This document shows positions 1 to 13,700 of a DNA stretch of 64,000 nt, in pieces. The notes under the pieces are model-generated. The model saw only the letters and a list, made by a program, of their open reading frames with translations, did no database searches and had not been told where the DNA came from. The stretch is from positions 63,163,355 to 63,227,354 of the forward strand of contig OX439046.1 in the NCBI GenBank assembly GCA_949317995.1. The letters run 5' to 3'. Within the stretch, counting starts at the first letter, position 1. The number at the start of each line of letters is the position of its first letter. This stretch comes from Acholoe squamosa (taxonomy: Eukaryota; Annelida; Polychaeta; Phyllodocida; Polynoidae). The translations under genes and the position numbers were made by a program.

Positions 1-790
1 ATGTTCACATCTGTAGTCCTAACATACACAGACAGGAAGTCATGTTCTGCCTCACAAGTAGGGCATCAGGCAGTATCCGTGCCACACGGGCCCCTACCGG
101 AGACTAACTTCCTTAGCTCCCAAGGCTTGACATCAGAAAACGGCAATAGGGACATTACTTAAGTCCAGAAAGGACCATAGACCAGCCTCCAACCCACTCG
201 CATAGTGTGCTCTAGCAGGGTTTGAATTACTGGGTGCAGTCTGTAATGGTTTATCAGGTGCCATTTGAAATGCAAGGAGCTCCTTCACAAACTTCTTCAC
301 CTGGGGCTTATTGCAAGTTCTATGATGACAACATTGACTTCAAATCAATACAAATGACTGCTATATATTGGAATACATTAGTGCTACAAACTACAACTGC
401 TCTACCAAATCCTATTTACATGATAACATAGAAATGGATCTTAGGGAAGAATCTATGATGGCCTCCCCAGTAATAAAGCAACATTTTCTGTGGATCTTGT
501 ATCAACAATTTTAATGAACGTTCGAAGGTGCTGGAAGGTTCGAACATTCAGCTGCTGGAGGGTGAAGGGTCTCTACCTAAGACCTGCACCTCCCTGTACC
601 CCCTCACAGGCTCTTTTTATTCTGTCTGTATGGCTGCTTCCTTGCTCCCCACTGCCTTATGCACCCTGTCATCTACTACCCTCACTCCTGTGCCATATGT
701 CCACTTTTTCCTCCTCCAATACTCCCCTCATGAATTGCTCCCAAGGTTGCCCCCTAAACTCACAATCCCTCTCCAATGATACATTTTTGA
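1..790 (+). repeat. Dispersed repeat family A, copy 1
   Basis: Non-coding stretch that recurs, diverged, at about 7,022-7,860 and in part at 14,290-14,870. All copies share blocks such as GTAGGGCATCAGACAGTATC-like text, TTCATTAGCTCC-like text and a pyrimidine-rich tail ending near TCTCCAATGATACA. Short open frames here are not shared between the copies, so I do not call a gene. No terminal repeats were seen, so the element type is unknown. Confidence 0.6.
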
Positions 791-2342
791 TGCGACTGTA
801 TTGATAAATTGTATGAAACTGCGATCCAGGTCTGCATTGTCATCCCTTCCATCTCTCATTATATAATGGTAAAAGTAGCACTTGGGGAAAAGGTTAAATA
901 AATAAGGTTACAATGCAGATCCATCAATTATGGAAGCATGTTAGGCCTACATAAGAGCTATAACAGCAACAATAGAACCAATTATCTGATTCCAGCCCCC
1001 TTTGGACTAGAGAGCATCTCTTTGATGGTAGTAGTGCAGGAGGAAATTTGGGCTCATTGACTTGCTGTTGAGCATGTCTAGGCTGAATCAGCAGGTTGCT
1101 ACCATTGTTTGATTTGAGAAGGGTTTAATAGGGACGATGTTTATCATTTTTATATTTTTTGGTAAAACTTCTCGTCCCTCACTAATGGTTGGAGGGTTAA
1201 TTTTCAGCAAAAATAATCCAAGGCTTGTCAGCTAGACTGCCCAGTCTAGCCACCTTCGCTATCAATATCTGATTCTAATTTTGGTTTTATGTTTTTTTCT
1301 GTCATTTCCAAATTGAATCATGGAGTCTAAATGAAATAATATAACAGGTATAGGCCTAAGTAACTACTCTCATAAGTCTAAGATCCTACATCATTAAAAC
1401 AAAGAGACAGTGCTAAAAGACTGGGCAGAGAGTCTTAAGGTCTTTTTTTGTGCTTGCGGCCATGCCTTACTCAACACCAACATTTTTCTGTGTATACCCT
1501 GACCCATGAGGTCCTGAGGGCTTCCCTTGATGGTGCTTGTGTCTAAAGTAAGTTCCTGGGGTCAGAAGGCTGAAGTGTTTGTATGGCACCAGAGGGCATG
1601 AAGGAAATGCAGCCTGGGGTTCAGGGGTGAAGGTGGGTGGGTCGGGGATGAGAGAAGTAGGGCAGAGAAGTGATAGAGTCCGGGTATATTTAGTAAGAGG
1701 GGCCCTCTATAATCTCCCCTTACCACTTGTAAGTTTTGGTCAATTACAAACCACCCCCATCACATTACACGTTGGCCAGTCGTCCTTTTAATTTGGATAT
1801 TTTCACACCTGCCACCTAACGACCTACAAGACTACTATAACTGTTGCTTCTTGAAGGACCCTAATATAATTTTGTCATACTGGTGCAGCAACGCTATGCT
1901 GGTAAGTAAAATAGATTTTCTTTTTTTGAACACATTTAAACTTTATTTGGTCTAGAAGTATTTCATCTTGTTAATGTAGGCGCGATGTATACATGTTCAC
2001 GTGAGCAGGTTATAATACCATTAATGTAGAATTACCTATGCACATACAGTAATATATTATCTAATTACCCATATATAAGGTAATTTTTCATAATAATAAC
2101 ATGACCAAACAGTTAACGACCAGATCGTCATTTAGAGAATGTTGTTATGATCTGGCCATATAAACTCCTACCACTCCTCATATAATTATCAATGTATAAT
2201 AACAATATTTTGAACAATTTGGGACACTTAGGTCTACTTTATCTACAATGATAATTATTTTCCTCCCCTTAACATTTTACAATAGAAATTTACACCATGC
2301 ATTGGTACTATCAGATTCGAATTATACATTAATAGAGTCAAT
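791..2342. other. Non-coding stretch with one family B repeat copy
   Basis: No gene recognised. Positions about 1,440-1,620 match a dispersed family (B) marked by an ACCAGAGGGCATGAAG-like core, found again near 5,930-6,040, 10,130-10,265 and 34,790-34,960. Positions near 1,040-1,075 (GGGCTCATTGACTTGCTG) recur near 8,845. The rest is AT-rich and unremarkable. Confidence 0.5.
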
Positions 2343-3300
2343 TTAGACTTTCTTAGATATAGCCTTGAATTTATCTATTTCTCTTACATTTCTAATATCA
2401 GTTTCAAGATTGTTCCAAGTTTGAGCACATAGGCATTCAGGTGACTTAATATATGCTGTACAATTGATTTTTCTATAATTTAATACAGGTGCATTGGAAA
2501 ATCTAGTGATTCTTACAGTCGGTTTAATATACTCCTCCATCGTGGATCTTTTAAAGGCTAGCATTTTAATATGATGAAGTCTTCTAGCTTCTAACATGGG
2601 AGTAACAGTTTCTCTATGTACAAAATTGGTTGGAGTCAATAAATGGACGTCTAAACAAGTTTTTAGACACTTATTTTGCAGTCGCTGTAGTTCTAGTAAT
2701 AGTTCACCTTTGGCTCCATTATAAAGTATATCACAATAATCAATAATTGGTATAATATGCATTTTGTACATTCTTATTCGAGCAGTGGTTGACAGATATT
2801 TTCTAGTTTTATACAAAATTAAAGATTTGAAGCGAGCAATTCTTATGACATTTCTCACATACATATTGAAGTTCAATTCTTGGTCCAAGGTAACCCCTAA
2901 ATATTTATATGATGAAACGTTCATTAGAGTTTTTCCATTTAGAATAATTTTTGGTTTCTGTATTCTTTTTTTAACTTTATTGCAGAAGCAAAGGTTATTA
3001 TTTTTGTTTGAGATTTATTCATTGTAAGTTTGTAGTTTCCAGGATTCCTTCTGTGGAGTTAAGTCTTGTCTTTATACCATCTAGGCTAGAATTTATGGTG
3101 GTGGTAGTGTCATTCAGGGTATTTATGGAGTCCATAAACCCATCGTTACTATGCTTCACATCAAGTTGTAAATCCTCCACCGTTTTGACTCATCTGTCAA
3201 TCGAGTTGACAGCGGCAATAACGTCTTTTAATGTGGCTTCTGGTGGCAGCATTTCTTTCGCCTTCCTCCTAGTTCCATATATTTTACCCTAAACAAGAAA
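2343..3300 (-). pseudogene. Non-LTR retrotransposon relic (ORF1-like piece joined to RT C-terminus)
   Basis: On the minus strand, 2,343-2,924 encodes 193 residues that look like the C-terminal part of a LINE-type reverse transcriptase. They start at a YKYLGVTLD motif (the family's YLG block after the catalytic domain) followed by an RT thumb/linker-like region (RLQNKCLK). The frame remains open upstream to about 3,010, while an overlapping frame reads MNKSQTKIITF, so there is at least one frameshift. Further upstream (3,030-3,300) lies a different piece: a coiled-coil-like stretch with repeated D-N-T/S-I spacing after a basic start, interrupted by one in-frame stop, resembling an ORF1 N-terminus. 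The catalytic RT and endonuclease regions are absent, so this is an internally deleted, dead copy. Confidence 0.6.
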
Positions 3301-6300
3301 AATGTTGCAAGGACCACGGATAGGAGTTGCCACTCCTATCCCTCCTGCATGAATTGCCACTCTGCGGTCGACATGTGACGTCACGACCGACATATGACAA
3401 ATTGCGTCATAAGGTGACCGACACGTCACTGACAAACCGAAAACATTATGGAGTTGCTACTGTCGCTACGCTCCCGGCCACTGACGTGGCTTGCAACTTA
3501 AACAAATTGATTTCTTTTGAGAGTGTGATGAATTTACTGAGCTATAAAATTTCTGAAACTGGTGCCTTGCCCTGACCTTAAGCTACTAGCTGTGCATTTC
3601 CAAAACAAATTTTGTAATTTCCCTGATAGTAAGCTGTTAGAAAAAAAATATGGTCGACAGCACTTGAACCTCATAGGCCTGGGTTTGGGCATGGATGTGT
3701 TAGTCTTCCTCAATCAGGGAAACAAAAGATGATGTAGGAAGAAACCGGGTTAGTGGTATTCATGTCTCTTGCTTTCCCCTCTGTTTGCTTATTTTTGCCT
3801 CATCGTTGTTTGCTATCTCCACTACTGACACGGCTGCTACATCCAAGCTCAACACATTGACCAATCAGGTGGAAGCTTAGATGGCCCATAGAGAGCTCCA
3901 CATGTATGTATCATTAGAATGCCAATTGTGATTGGTTGGTTCTGCAGGAGACAACCTTGTGGTGATCATTTCGCATTGAGCTTACCAGAGGGTGCTAATG
4001 TTGGGTGGTGCCACTGAGGCAGGTTGGGATCAAGAGCCTCTGGTAGAGAGGGGCTGGAGGTGATCTGACCTTGGGGCCTTTAATGTGTTTGTGTGGTCTG
4101 GCTAGGACCTTACGCTCCCCACCCACACACCCAGCTTACCCTACAACCCTCTGCCTCCTACTCCACCAGACCGACTCCTCATTTCAATTTTGTCTGCCAC
4201 CCTCTGTCCCTCATTTACCCTACCTTCATCACTGCTTCCCCTCCCTCTTCCCAGCCCCAATACCATTGGTCAGCCCTTCCCTTACCCGTCCATCCCTCTT
4301 CGCCTCCCCACTCCCTCCCCGTATTACCCGCCCCCATCCCCATCTTTTCTAGTCTCTCCTTCACTTACACCCCTCCCCCACCTCCCACCAAACAGACAGT
4401 CTCTGGCCCTACACTGGCCACAAGCTGATATCCTTGAAGTGGGTTTACAAAGCTCATGCAAATTTACAGAAGAGTGTGTTGTCTGTAGCAATGCTTTTTT
4501 TCCAGCAGCTTAAGAGCTTGCCTTGTATGTATAGTATACCTAGCCTCCACCCACTGACATATATAGGGCCTTTTTACCTAGGCATACAGTGTCCCCCATA
4601 ATTCCTTGTAGGGTCGTATTAAACTGCCTGGCTACTGTTCCCTTCACTTACTCATCCTGCAGGAGGTCAATTCATCAGACACTACAATTCCAACTGGCAA
4701 TACCACTGTAAAGTCCCATACTATTCCTATGGAATTTCTAGTGTGACTTGAAGAGCCAAGTCGTAGCATAAAAAAATCGCTTGTAGCATACAGAAAATAC
4801 TGTTGAGTCTATACTTGCCACAGTGTTATTGAAGGATTATGTCTTACCTTTAAGAGAGCATCAACAATAGGGCCAGCGTGATACACAAATTCAGCCCTAT
4901 AGTCAATTACTAACCAATGCAGGGGTGCACTCATTATCATGTTGACTAAAGGGTGTGATCCATCAAATCACATTACAGTGCTGATGAAGAGTTCGTCATG
5001 CTGGCCCAATGAATGGGAGCATCATGCGGACCCTCCAGGGATGTAACAAACCCATATGATTCATGAATCCCTCAATCATGGGCTTGGAAAGCAGGGGGGA
5101 CGGGGGGGCATGTCCCCCCCTCAACTTTTGGCCAACTCCTCAAAAGGTCAAAACTAAAAGGTCAAGCAAAGGGAGGTCAAAAAGTGCAGAAAACCCCCCT
5201 GGTCCCACTCACTCTGAAACTGCTTCCCACGCCCCTGACTCTTGACGACCAATGGGCATGATGCATCAATGCATCAGCGGCCCCAAAAGGAGTATTGGTT
5301 TACCTTTCAGAAGGGGTTTAGAGGACAGGAGGTAATCGGAAATTACATATATTATAGTCTTTTGAAGGTGGCTTAAGTCTACAGAACTGTCTACATCTAC
5401 CTTCACTTTCTCCTTACATCACCCCTTCACTTCAGCACCCCCTGCCTCATTTCCAATGACCTCTCATCCATTGCTATGGAGACCATCAGTATCGTTGATG
5501 GGTCGTCATGGTGTCTGATGTTGCCATGGCAACTGAGGGGGGGGGGCAAATCACAATGTCCTGTCTGTGCTTGGGGTCTGTAAAGGTGAGTGGGCAATGC
5601 TGCACAGGGTGTCTTAAGGAAATTGGGGTGGAGGAACTGGAGGAAAGAGGTGCGTCACATGGTGTAGGGGGGACATGGTCTTGTAGTGTAATATGGTAAG
5701 GGGGTGGCAGTTTTCTGATATTCATTGTCACTATATCATTGTGATAAACATTCACAATGTACTGTCTATTACTATTAGTAGCTTACATGCATATGAGCAT
5801 GTGTGTGGTGTTAGTGTAAAACCTCAAAAAATATCCAAAGGATCCTAAGACCAGTTTCCCGCTCATGTAATCTGAAGTCAAATAGAGATCACATGGAGCA
5901 GGCTGAAGTTAGCTGTGGTAACCCCATTTACAGCAGCCATCTTTGTAACAGTCAGTTTTTGTGGTCAGACAGCTGCAGTGTTTGCACTTATCCCACCAGA
6001 GGGCACGAGGGTAATGCAGCCTTGGGGTTTGGAGTTGAGAGAGGGTGAGGATGAAACGGATATGGTAAAACTGTACCAGGGGGTCAGTGCATCTAATAGG
6101 ACAGAGGTTGTCTAAGAACTGTTTCTGATGTCCCTGCGGCCACTTATGTTTGATCCACCCACACTATATGATTGACAGTTATTTTGGTCAAAGCAGAAAC
6201 AGATTTCATTAACTCACATGGAAGTCATTTCCTTACAGGCAAAGTACTATGCATAGTATTTCACTCTGGATACCTTTTGAAAATAACTCATCTTTATTGT

Positions 6301-7021
6301 TAGGGTACATACATGATCAATGGGTAGGAATGCAAAAGAAGAATAAGAATGAAACAACAGGGAAACATGTGGATCAGTACAAGGTAATATGATACAAACA
6401 CATGAATAAAAGGTATAAGTCATGCATGGAGAGAAATAATTGGATGCAAAACACCTGTCCTGAAATTGGTATAGTTCCTACCTTGGTTCCACTGTGGCAT
6501 ATAGTGGTGTGCCTTTCAACATTAACAGCTTTCTTGCAAAAAGGAAGAACCTACAGAGATGTTAAACATAGGCAAATGTGGTGCTTTGGAGGATGTGTCA
6601 GTCATTGATATAGTAGAGTCTGAATAACAGGGGTGTATCAGAATAATTGCAGTTGAAAGGTAGTTAACCCTGTAACCCTTGATATGAAACTTTATTCTAA
6701 TTGATGTACTTAATATGCCACTGGTGAGTGATGACTCACTAGCAGCACCTCAACACATCATGATTGTATCCGACCTGTAGAACCAATATATCATCCAACA
6801 GGGCATATATACTGGAAGCAAGCAGAATGTACTGATACACTCTATCTCTTGCAGTCTCCACTCGATAAAAAAATTGGGGCTGCTGGTGGATTTAAAAAGA
6901 GAGGAAGAGCAGATACTATATGTAAATATCTAATTTCTAGTGAAGGTTCATATTTGTTCCCTCTTTCTAGAAATTGACCCCTTCTCTCTCCCCATCCCAT
7001 GATTGGTCTCTCTCCTCCCTA
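3301..7021. other. Non-coding stretch, no gene recognised
   Basis: Contains a pyrimidine-rich block (4,100-4,420), a short G-run/C-run inverted stretch (5,090-5,125), a 6-purine-rich block near 5,530, and a family B repeat copy (about 5,930-6,040). Several overlapping frames in 4,071-4,513 are open only because the block is C/T-rich. I see no splice-consistent gene. Confidence 0.5.
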
Positions 7022-7950
7022 TTATGCCCACATTTGTAGTCCTACCATACACACACAGGAAGTCATGTTCTGCCTCACAAGTAGGGCATCAGACAGTATC
7101 TGTGCCATACTGGCCCCTACCGGAGACTAACTTCATTAGCTCCTAAGGCTTGACGTCCGGAGAGGAACATAGACCAGCCTCCAACCCACTCCCAGAGTTT
7201 TCTCCAGCAGGGTTTGAATTACCGAGTGCAGTCTGTAATGGTGTACCAGGTGCCATTTGAAATGCAAGGAGCTTCTTCACAAACTTGCTTATCTTCACCT
7301 GTAGCTTATTTCAACAAAGACTTCAAATCGTCACAACAGCCTGTTATCTATGGAAGTACATTTAGTGCTTAAACTAATACTGCTCTACCAAATCCTATTT
7401 ACAAGTTAACATAGAAACTGATTTGGGGAAGAATCTCTGATGGTAGTAGGCCTCCCCATAAAGAAGCTAAATCATCAGTTGAAATGCAGATCATCAGCTT
7501 TATTGAAACGAGCCCCTGGAGAGTGAAGGGTCTGTACTAAGGACCTTCTGCTCCCCATACTCCCTCCCCTGGCTCTTTTTATAGTGTATTCCTGCTTCCG
7601 TGCTCCCTCTTACCTTTTGTGCCCTGTCTTCCACTACCCCCACTCCCTTGCCAGATGTCAAGGATTATTCTCTCCAATACACAAACTGTGTTTCACTGCC
7701 AAGGTTACCTCCTGAACTATCAATCCCTCTCCAATGATACACTCTCTCATTGGACTACATCAATAAAATGTTTATCTGTAACCTATGTCTGTATTGCCCT
7801 GCCTTCTCTCGCCCATGATATAGCACTTTGGTACAATGTAGGATGGGATGACAGTCTTTATTGAAGCCTGTTACATCAGAACTATCACTATCAGTTATCT
7901 GATTCCCAGCCTATTTTGGACTATAGACGCTCTCTTTGATGGGGCCTGTA
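7022..7950 (+). repeat. Dispersed repeat family A, copy 2
   Basis: Diverged copy of 1-790, in the same orientation. It extends a little further, to a TTATCTGATTCC..TTTGGACTA block that also follows copy 1 near 980-1,010. Shared indels and substitutions are scattered with no codon pattern. Confidence 0.6.
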
Positions 7951-10715
7951 AAGACATGTGACCTGACTATAAATGGCTATTCTTGGCAAGCGATAGAGCT
8001 TTATTGTAGTAAGCAGCAGTCACTAGGATTGTTATCATATATATATAACCTGGGTTGGAATGTTTTTAACACAGCCCCTATTACTACTACTGCAGATACT
8101 GAAAGGGACCTATTGGCTGAATGATTACCAACCAGCTGCTACGTGGTTCTCACATACCTTTCAATACCTTCAATTCTGTAACCAAAGATCACCCCAATAG
8201 TCATATTTTAAGTCTTTAACTTTGATGATGACACATTTGGTATTGTGGCCATTTACCTAATCAAACAACCAACTTTTGTATTTGTATTTTTACATTATAT
8301 GTATACCAAATAGTTTAATACAAATCCACATGACAACCATCAATTTTGGTTATTTCAACCTGTTATTTGTCCCTCATTAATCACTGATAACTTATTCTTT
8401 TCCTCTGCTAATCAGCAAGCTGTCCTGTTAAGGTGTAATTGCAATTGCTTGTCATTGGTGTAGAATAATTGAGGTCGGTGCAAGTTAAGTGTTAATTAAA
8501 TGGGGGCAAACTGGAGAGTCTAAGAGGGGAAGGCATAATTTAGAATCCAGGATGATTCCCTACTTCTTACTTTTTATTGACCAGTGAGTGCCATCTATGC
8601 ATATCACTCAAATAGTAATGCGAAATTAGAACAAGTTGGTCAGTAAGTGAAGGTCAGATGTCTATCGCTTTTTGTCTGTCCGTGCTTCCAGTAGGGCTGA
8701 AAAAGTCATGAGACCTCCTTTCGAATCACATGAATAGTTAATCAGGGTAATAGAGGGGAGGGTCATCTAGAGCTTTGGGAATGTAGTCACACTCAGTGAT
8801 CATTAACTGAGGATGATGATAGTAGATCGGGAAACCATTTGGGCTCATTGACTTGCTGGTAAGTGAAACAGATAGCCCTGTGTTGAGCTGCATCCATTCA
8901 AAGGAAATGAATATTTAGAGAGCACAGCAATACCAATATATGATTAGAATACCTTTGGATAGGGCACAGACTATATAATATGATAATTGATGATGATAAT
9001 CTATTCCCTTAGAAAGTGAGTCAGCCGATGTTAAAATGTACTGCAGTGTATGAATCACATGGAACACTCCTTCACAGAGGTAGTATATGTATATAAGGGA
9101 TTTACAATTACATACACAAATCATCCTTGGATATGGTCTCTTGGCCCTCAAATATTGTATCAAACAGCGTTTGTAGAGTGGATAAGTAGTGCACTAATAA
9201 GCTACACAACAGTGTATACTATAGAAAAATGAGCCTTATATTCATACAGTGCATATAGATTAATGATTAAGGGAGAAAAAAGATATATCAGATAGGAGAA
9301 CTTTGCTCTTTCTCACTGCTAGAATTGTATGAAAGACCTAAGATACACTGTTATTAGTAGAGTTTGATTTACCTGCTGATGCAGCATTGATAATTTTGAT
9401 ACCACAGTTGATTACTACAATACTAAAATGACATACAAGGGTGTCTACCTGCATGGATATTCTGGGAGATGTTCCTGGGACCATCCCCTTAAAGCACCCA
9501 CAAATTTGTAAAAGAATGAAAAGGGACCTAGGATGACAATACATCTAGATTGAAAGCATCATTGTTCATGAGCTCCAGGGTGTGTACTTTGGTTTTCAAT
9601 AAACCATATTGTCGCTCCTAAAGGGCAATAGCAGGAATGCTCTTTGTATTGTAACATTTAGGCAGGAATTCTATAAAAAGACATACTTGTCTACAGTGCT
9701 TTTACTCAGGCCCGCTCCTTCCTGGCAACTAAGTGGACTGGAGATAGTATTCCTGACTATTGCAGTTCACTGTCACCATAGAGATTTAGGTCAACATGCC
9801 CATTTAATATCATGGAAAATTGATGGAAGCTTTGTTAGTAGCCCACAAGTACTATTATCAACAGTTCGGGTGAAAACAGCTCCATTCAAGCTGTACCCAA
9901 TAAGAGATGTTCTGCTTATTTTATTTTATTTTTGAGTATTTGAGAATGTGTCATATGTATATACAGATGATGAAATGAAGATAGGAAATATAATCCCTGT
10001 TCGTTGTAAGAATCTTTTCCATTGGATACAAGGAGACAGAAGTGCTCAGACATCAATATCACAAAGTGTTATGTAGAACACACATACTTCAATGAACGCC
10101 AACCTTGCTCTGTATCCTCTTAACAACCATGTGTCCCCAAGGGCTTCTTTTAGCACCACTTGTGTCCACAGCCAGCTCCTGGGATCAAATAGCTACAGTG
10201 TTCGACTTCCCACCAGAGGGTATAAGGGTAATGTAGCCTGGAGGTTTTGGTAGAAGGTAGGAAAGGATAAGAGGAGGAGGGCATTTCTAACAAAGGTTGG
10301 GGTGTGTATGGGATATGGGTAGTGATGGAGGGGCTTTTACAAGGCTCTCTCTAACATTCTCTTGACAAATGATTTTCTTTTTTCATTCTCAAACGACCCA
10401 CTCTATTTGATGATCAGCTTGTGGTGAATTATGTCACTACAGGCATGTAGAATGTATTCTCACTTATCTCTACATAACTAAGCTCTATTTGCTACTACCA
10501 AGCATAATGCCTCAGTATTCACGATCCCTGTTAACTATGATGCACTGATTAGTGTGCTGATGTATCTTTTGAATTGTTAAGATATATGTTAAGACCTAGT
10601 GTGCTTAAATTGATGCAGAAATGAATGATGCAATAAGCCCTAACCTGCAATGGCTGCATTCATGCACAGTGATAAAAATGGAGAACATCTAATGCTTCAA
10701 GACCTCATAGCCTCA
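7951..10715. other. Non-coding stretch with family B copy near its end
   Basis: No gene recognised. A family B copy lies at about 10,130-10,265 (core CACCAGAGGGTATAAGGGTA). Confidence 0.45.

Positions 10716-10719
<4 letters not shown>

Positions 10720-10774
<55 letters not shown>
10720..10774. repeat. (AT)n microsatellite
   Basis: Uninterrupted alternating AT of roughly 52 bp. Confidence 0.95.
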
Positions 10775-10777
<3 letters not shown>

Positions 10778-13700
10778 TTAACTCTAGAGCATCTCCATTT
10801 CTATTTTTATGTTATCTCTCACTGTCTCCATGACTCATACACAAGAGAATACATATATGATACTATAATAGTTATACGTTATTCTGCACAAGAGTAATGC
10901 TATATCACTTAATATTTGATACATGGACAAAGGTTCACGAGTGTTGGGTCTGACTGGGGGTTTTCTCATGAGGCAGAGCCAAGTGAGATAACCCTCAGTC
11001 AGACCCAACACAAGTGAACTTTTGTATTTATTTCATTTTATCTTTGTCAGAAATGACCAAAAATCATTTAAATTATTTAGGGTGCTGCTACTGGATGCTA
11101 CCAGCCGTGGAAAACGGCACCAGGTTATTACAGGGTGTGTGTGAAATACGGACCTCCAAGCTTAAGCCGATGGGGCTGCCATATTCCACTGTTTCCAACA
11201 TGAAATAAATCTGAAGACTTATAAGCATTGGAACGGTTTAGACTAATGGTGAATAGAGCACAGATCACATAACAAAGATAGCAAGATGGTGATTTGAGAC
11301 ACACTGTACCATTGTCTTTCGTTACACTGTAAAAAATAACTGTTGAATCTACCAGGGGTCCTGGTTAAACTGAACATTGAATCACCGTAATTAAATAGCA
11401 GGGGATCTGTGTAGTTTTTACAAGAACCCCCAGGTAGCATCATGGTGGTACAAAGGAAGCTCTGTTAAAATAACAACATCTCTGTGAAAATAACAATGGA
11501 TCTCTGTCAACTTTGGGACGAGGAATCCTTTGTTATTTTGGCGACATTTTTTTACTGTGCATATAGTGTAGGAATTATTGTTAATGCAAAGAAGTACCAA
11601 TCAATATTAGAGACACCAAGCCCATCTACCAGAAGCCACAGAGTTAGGCACCCCATAGGCGGGAAGCAGTTGAGGTAGAACTTCAGAAAATGTTGGAGTG
11701 TGAAATCATTTAACACTGTGAGGGTCCATGGGCATCTCTGGTGGTGTTGGCAAAAAGAGAAGGATGGATGTGTAGTGTAGACCTGGTAACAGGTTGCAGC
11801 CCACCCCCCTCTCCATCCACCTTTCTTATACCTTGGGGCACCTGTAGTGTTTTCTCCTGCTGGGAATTTACACAAACCATGCCCCTTGGTCTTCAGGTTG
11901 TTATCAGGGGCAATTACATGACCAATATGTTTTTTTTTTCTGGTAATGAGGAGAAAATCATATTGCTGGAGGGAATCATCTACTTTTATACTGGATGATT
12001 GCTCTGTGGGTTGCAGTAATTTGCATGAATTCTATGAATGATTAGATAAGGAGAGATTGAAAACCCTTCAGGACAAAGAACAGAGAATAAAAGCTCACAA
12101 GGTTTGGCAACAATCCCTCGTGATGAGGTCGTAATTGCCACATTTACCACATATGTGAACAGAAAAATAGTTAAGTATCTGAATAGTTGTTAGTAGATGC
12201 TGTTTGCATATTGAATTATTTTTTGCATGATCAAATTAGCCTGTGGAGTAAGAGCACCTGTCAGCCTATAGATATCAACTGCCTTGCTCTTGTTATTGCA
12301 AAAGCGGGATTGTTTGGAATCGTTGTCATCTATTGTAGGCATTGGCCGTTGGTGGCTCCATAACCCTAAGGGGGTATTCCAATTCCTGACTGATCAGTCC
12401 CCTATGGACACTTTGTGATGAACCTGAATCATGCAGCATTGATAAATTCTTGGCCTTATTAATGCTATGAGAATTTATATCACTGTTTCAGCTTTAGGGC
12501 CATGGTCATCCACTGACAAAACTGGCAAAGTAAACAGAATAAACTGACAGCTGTCAGGCTCTGATGGACGGCATAGGGAAGCATCCTAAGGGTCCTCAGC
12601 TTTCTAGTTCTATTAGATTGTTATCTGGGTTCACAATTAAGCCATGATCTCTTAGATTCCAATATCACTGCTCCCCAGCAACCCATGGCTGCCCCCGCCA
12701 TCGCTGTGTGTGACGTCATGACGTCATGACCTAATTGGACTCAAAACAAAGCTAGATGTCATCAGCTGTCTGTACCAGTGCCCTGATTACTACCACGGCC
12801 ACTGAAGCTGACACAGTGATGAAATTCGGCAAAGTGTTTAATTAGGCCAAGAATTCGTCAGTGCCACATGCCGTGATAGCTGTCTAAAATTATGTAATCG
12901 GTTAGTTGTATTATACACAACCATCGCAATGGAATATCGACATTAGCGTCTGACTATGATAATTACAGCTATACCAATACTGCAACATTGGTTCTATTCT
13001 TAATCTGTGAAGGTATTTGCCATTAACAACATCCAAATCTACCCAAATCTACCAAATGTCAACCCAGAAATATCAAATTTCTGAAACACCTCCATGAATT
13101 GAGTTAATGATGTTCTCAAGATAATTAATTGGTTTCTAAGTTTGCCAGGTCAGCCAACAGATCACTGCACCTTTTCAGTCCCAGATGGAATTATCATTGT
13201 GAATGGGGATTATTCAGCATTTCTTAGGACACAAATTCCTTTGGTGTTGGCACTGGTTGTGTTTTCCTTTAAGGCAAACCAATGTTTCATGTCATACTTT
13301 TCAGACAAATATATGTTTTCATACCACTGCAAAGTCATGATATACGAAGGTGATAGTATAAGTATAATTACATAAATATAATATTATTTGTAAATAAACA
13401 AAAAAAAAAAAAAAATCTGGTCTACAGTGATATGAGGGCAAGGTGTGCTGGAATGAATCTAAAATCCGTTATAATAAGAAATAAACAGTACAGCTTGTGG
13501 CAACATACAGCATGATACTGAAGTGTATTCTTAACTGAGGTATTTAAAGAAAAGCAATAATACTTCTATAGGCAAGACGTCGAGGCTCTGAACCCCTCTT
13601 GCCAAAACTGGAACCCTCACATGTTGGTAGAATGACATTCTACTCATGTAGTACACTTATGAAGCTATCTTTCAGACCTGGCAAGATTAAGTATAGCCAT

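Noticed and set aside
4071-4513. Three overlapping Pro/Leu/Ser-rich frames
   Set aside because: The DNA is C/T-rich, so stops are rare; no domain, splice or conservation support.
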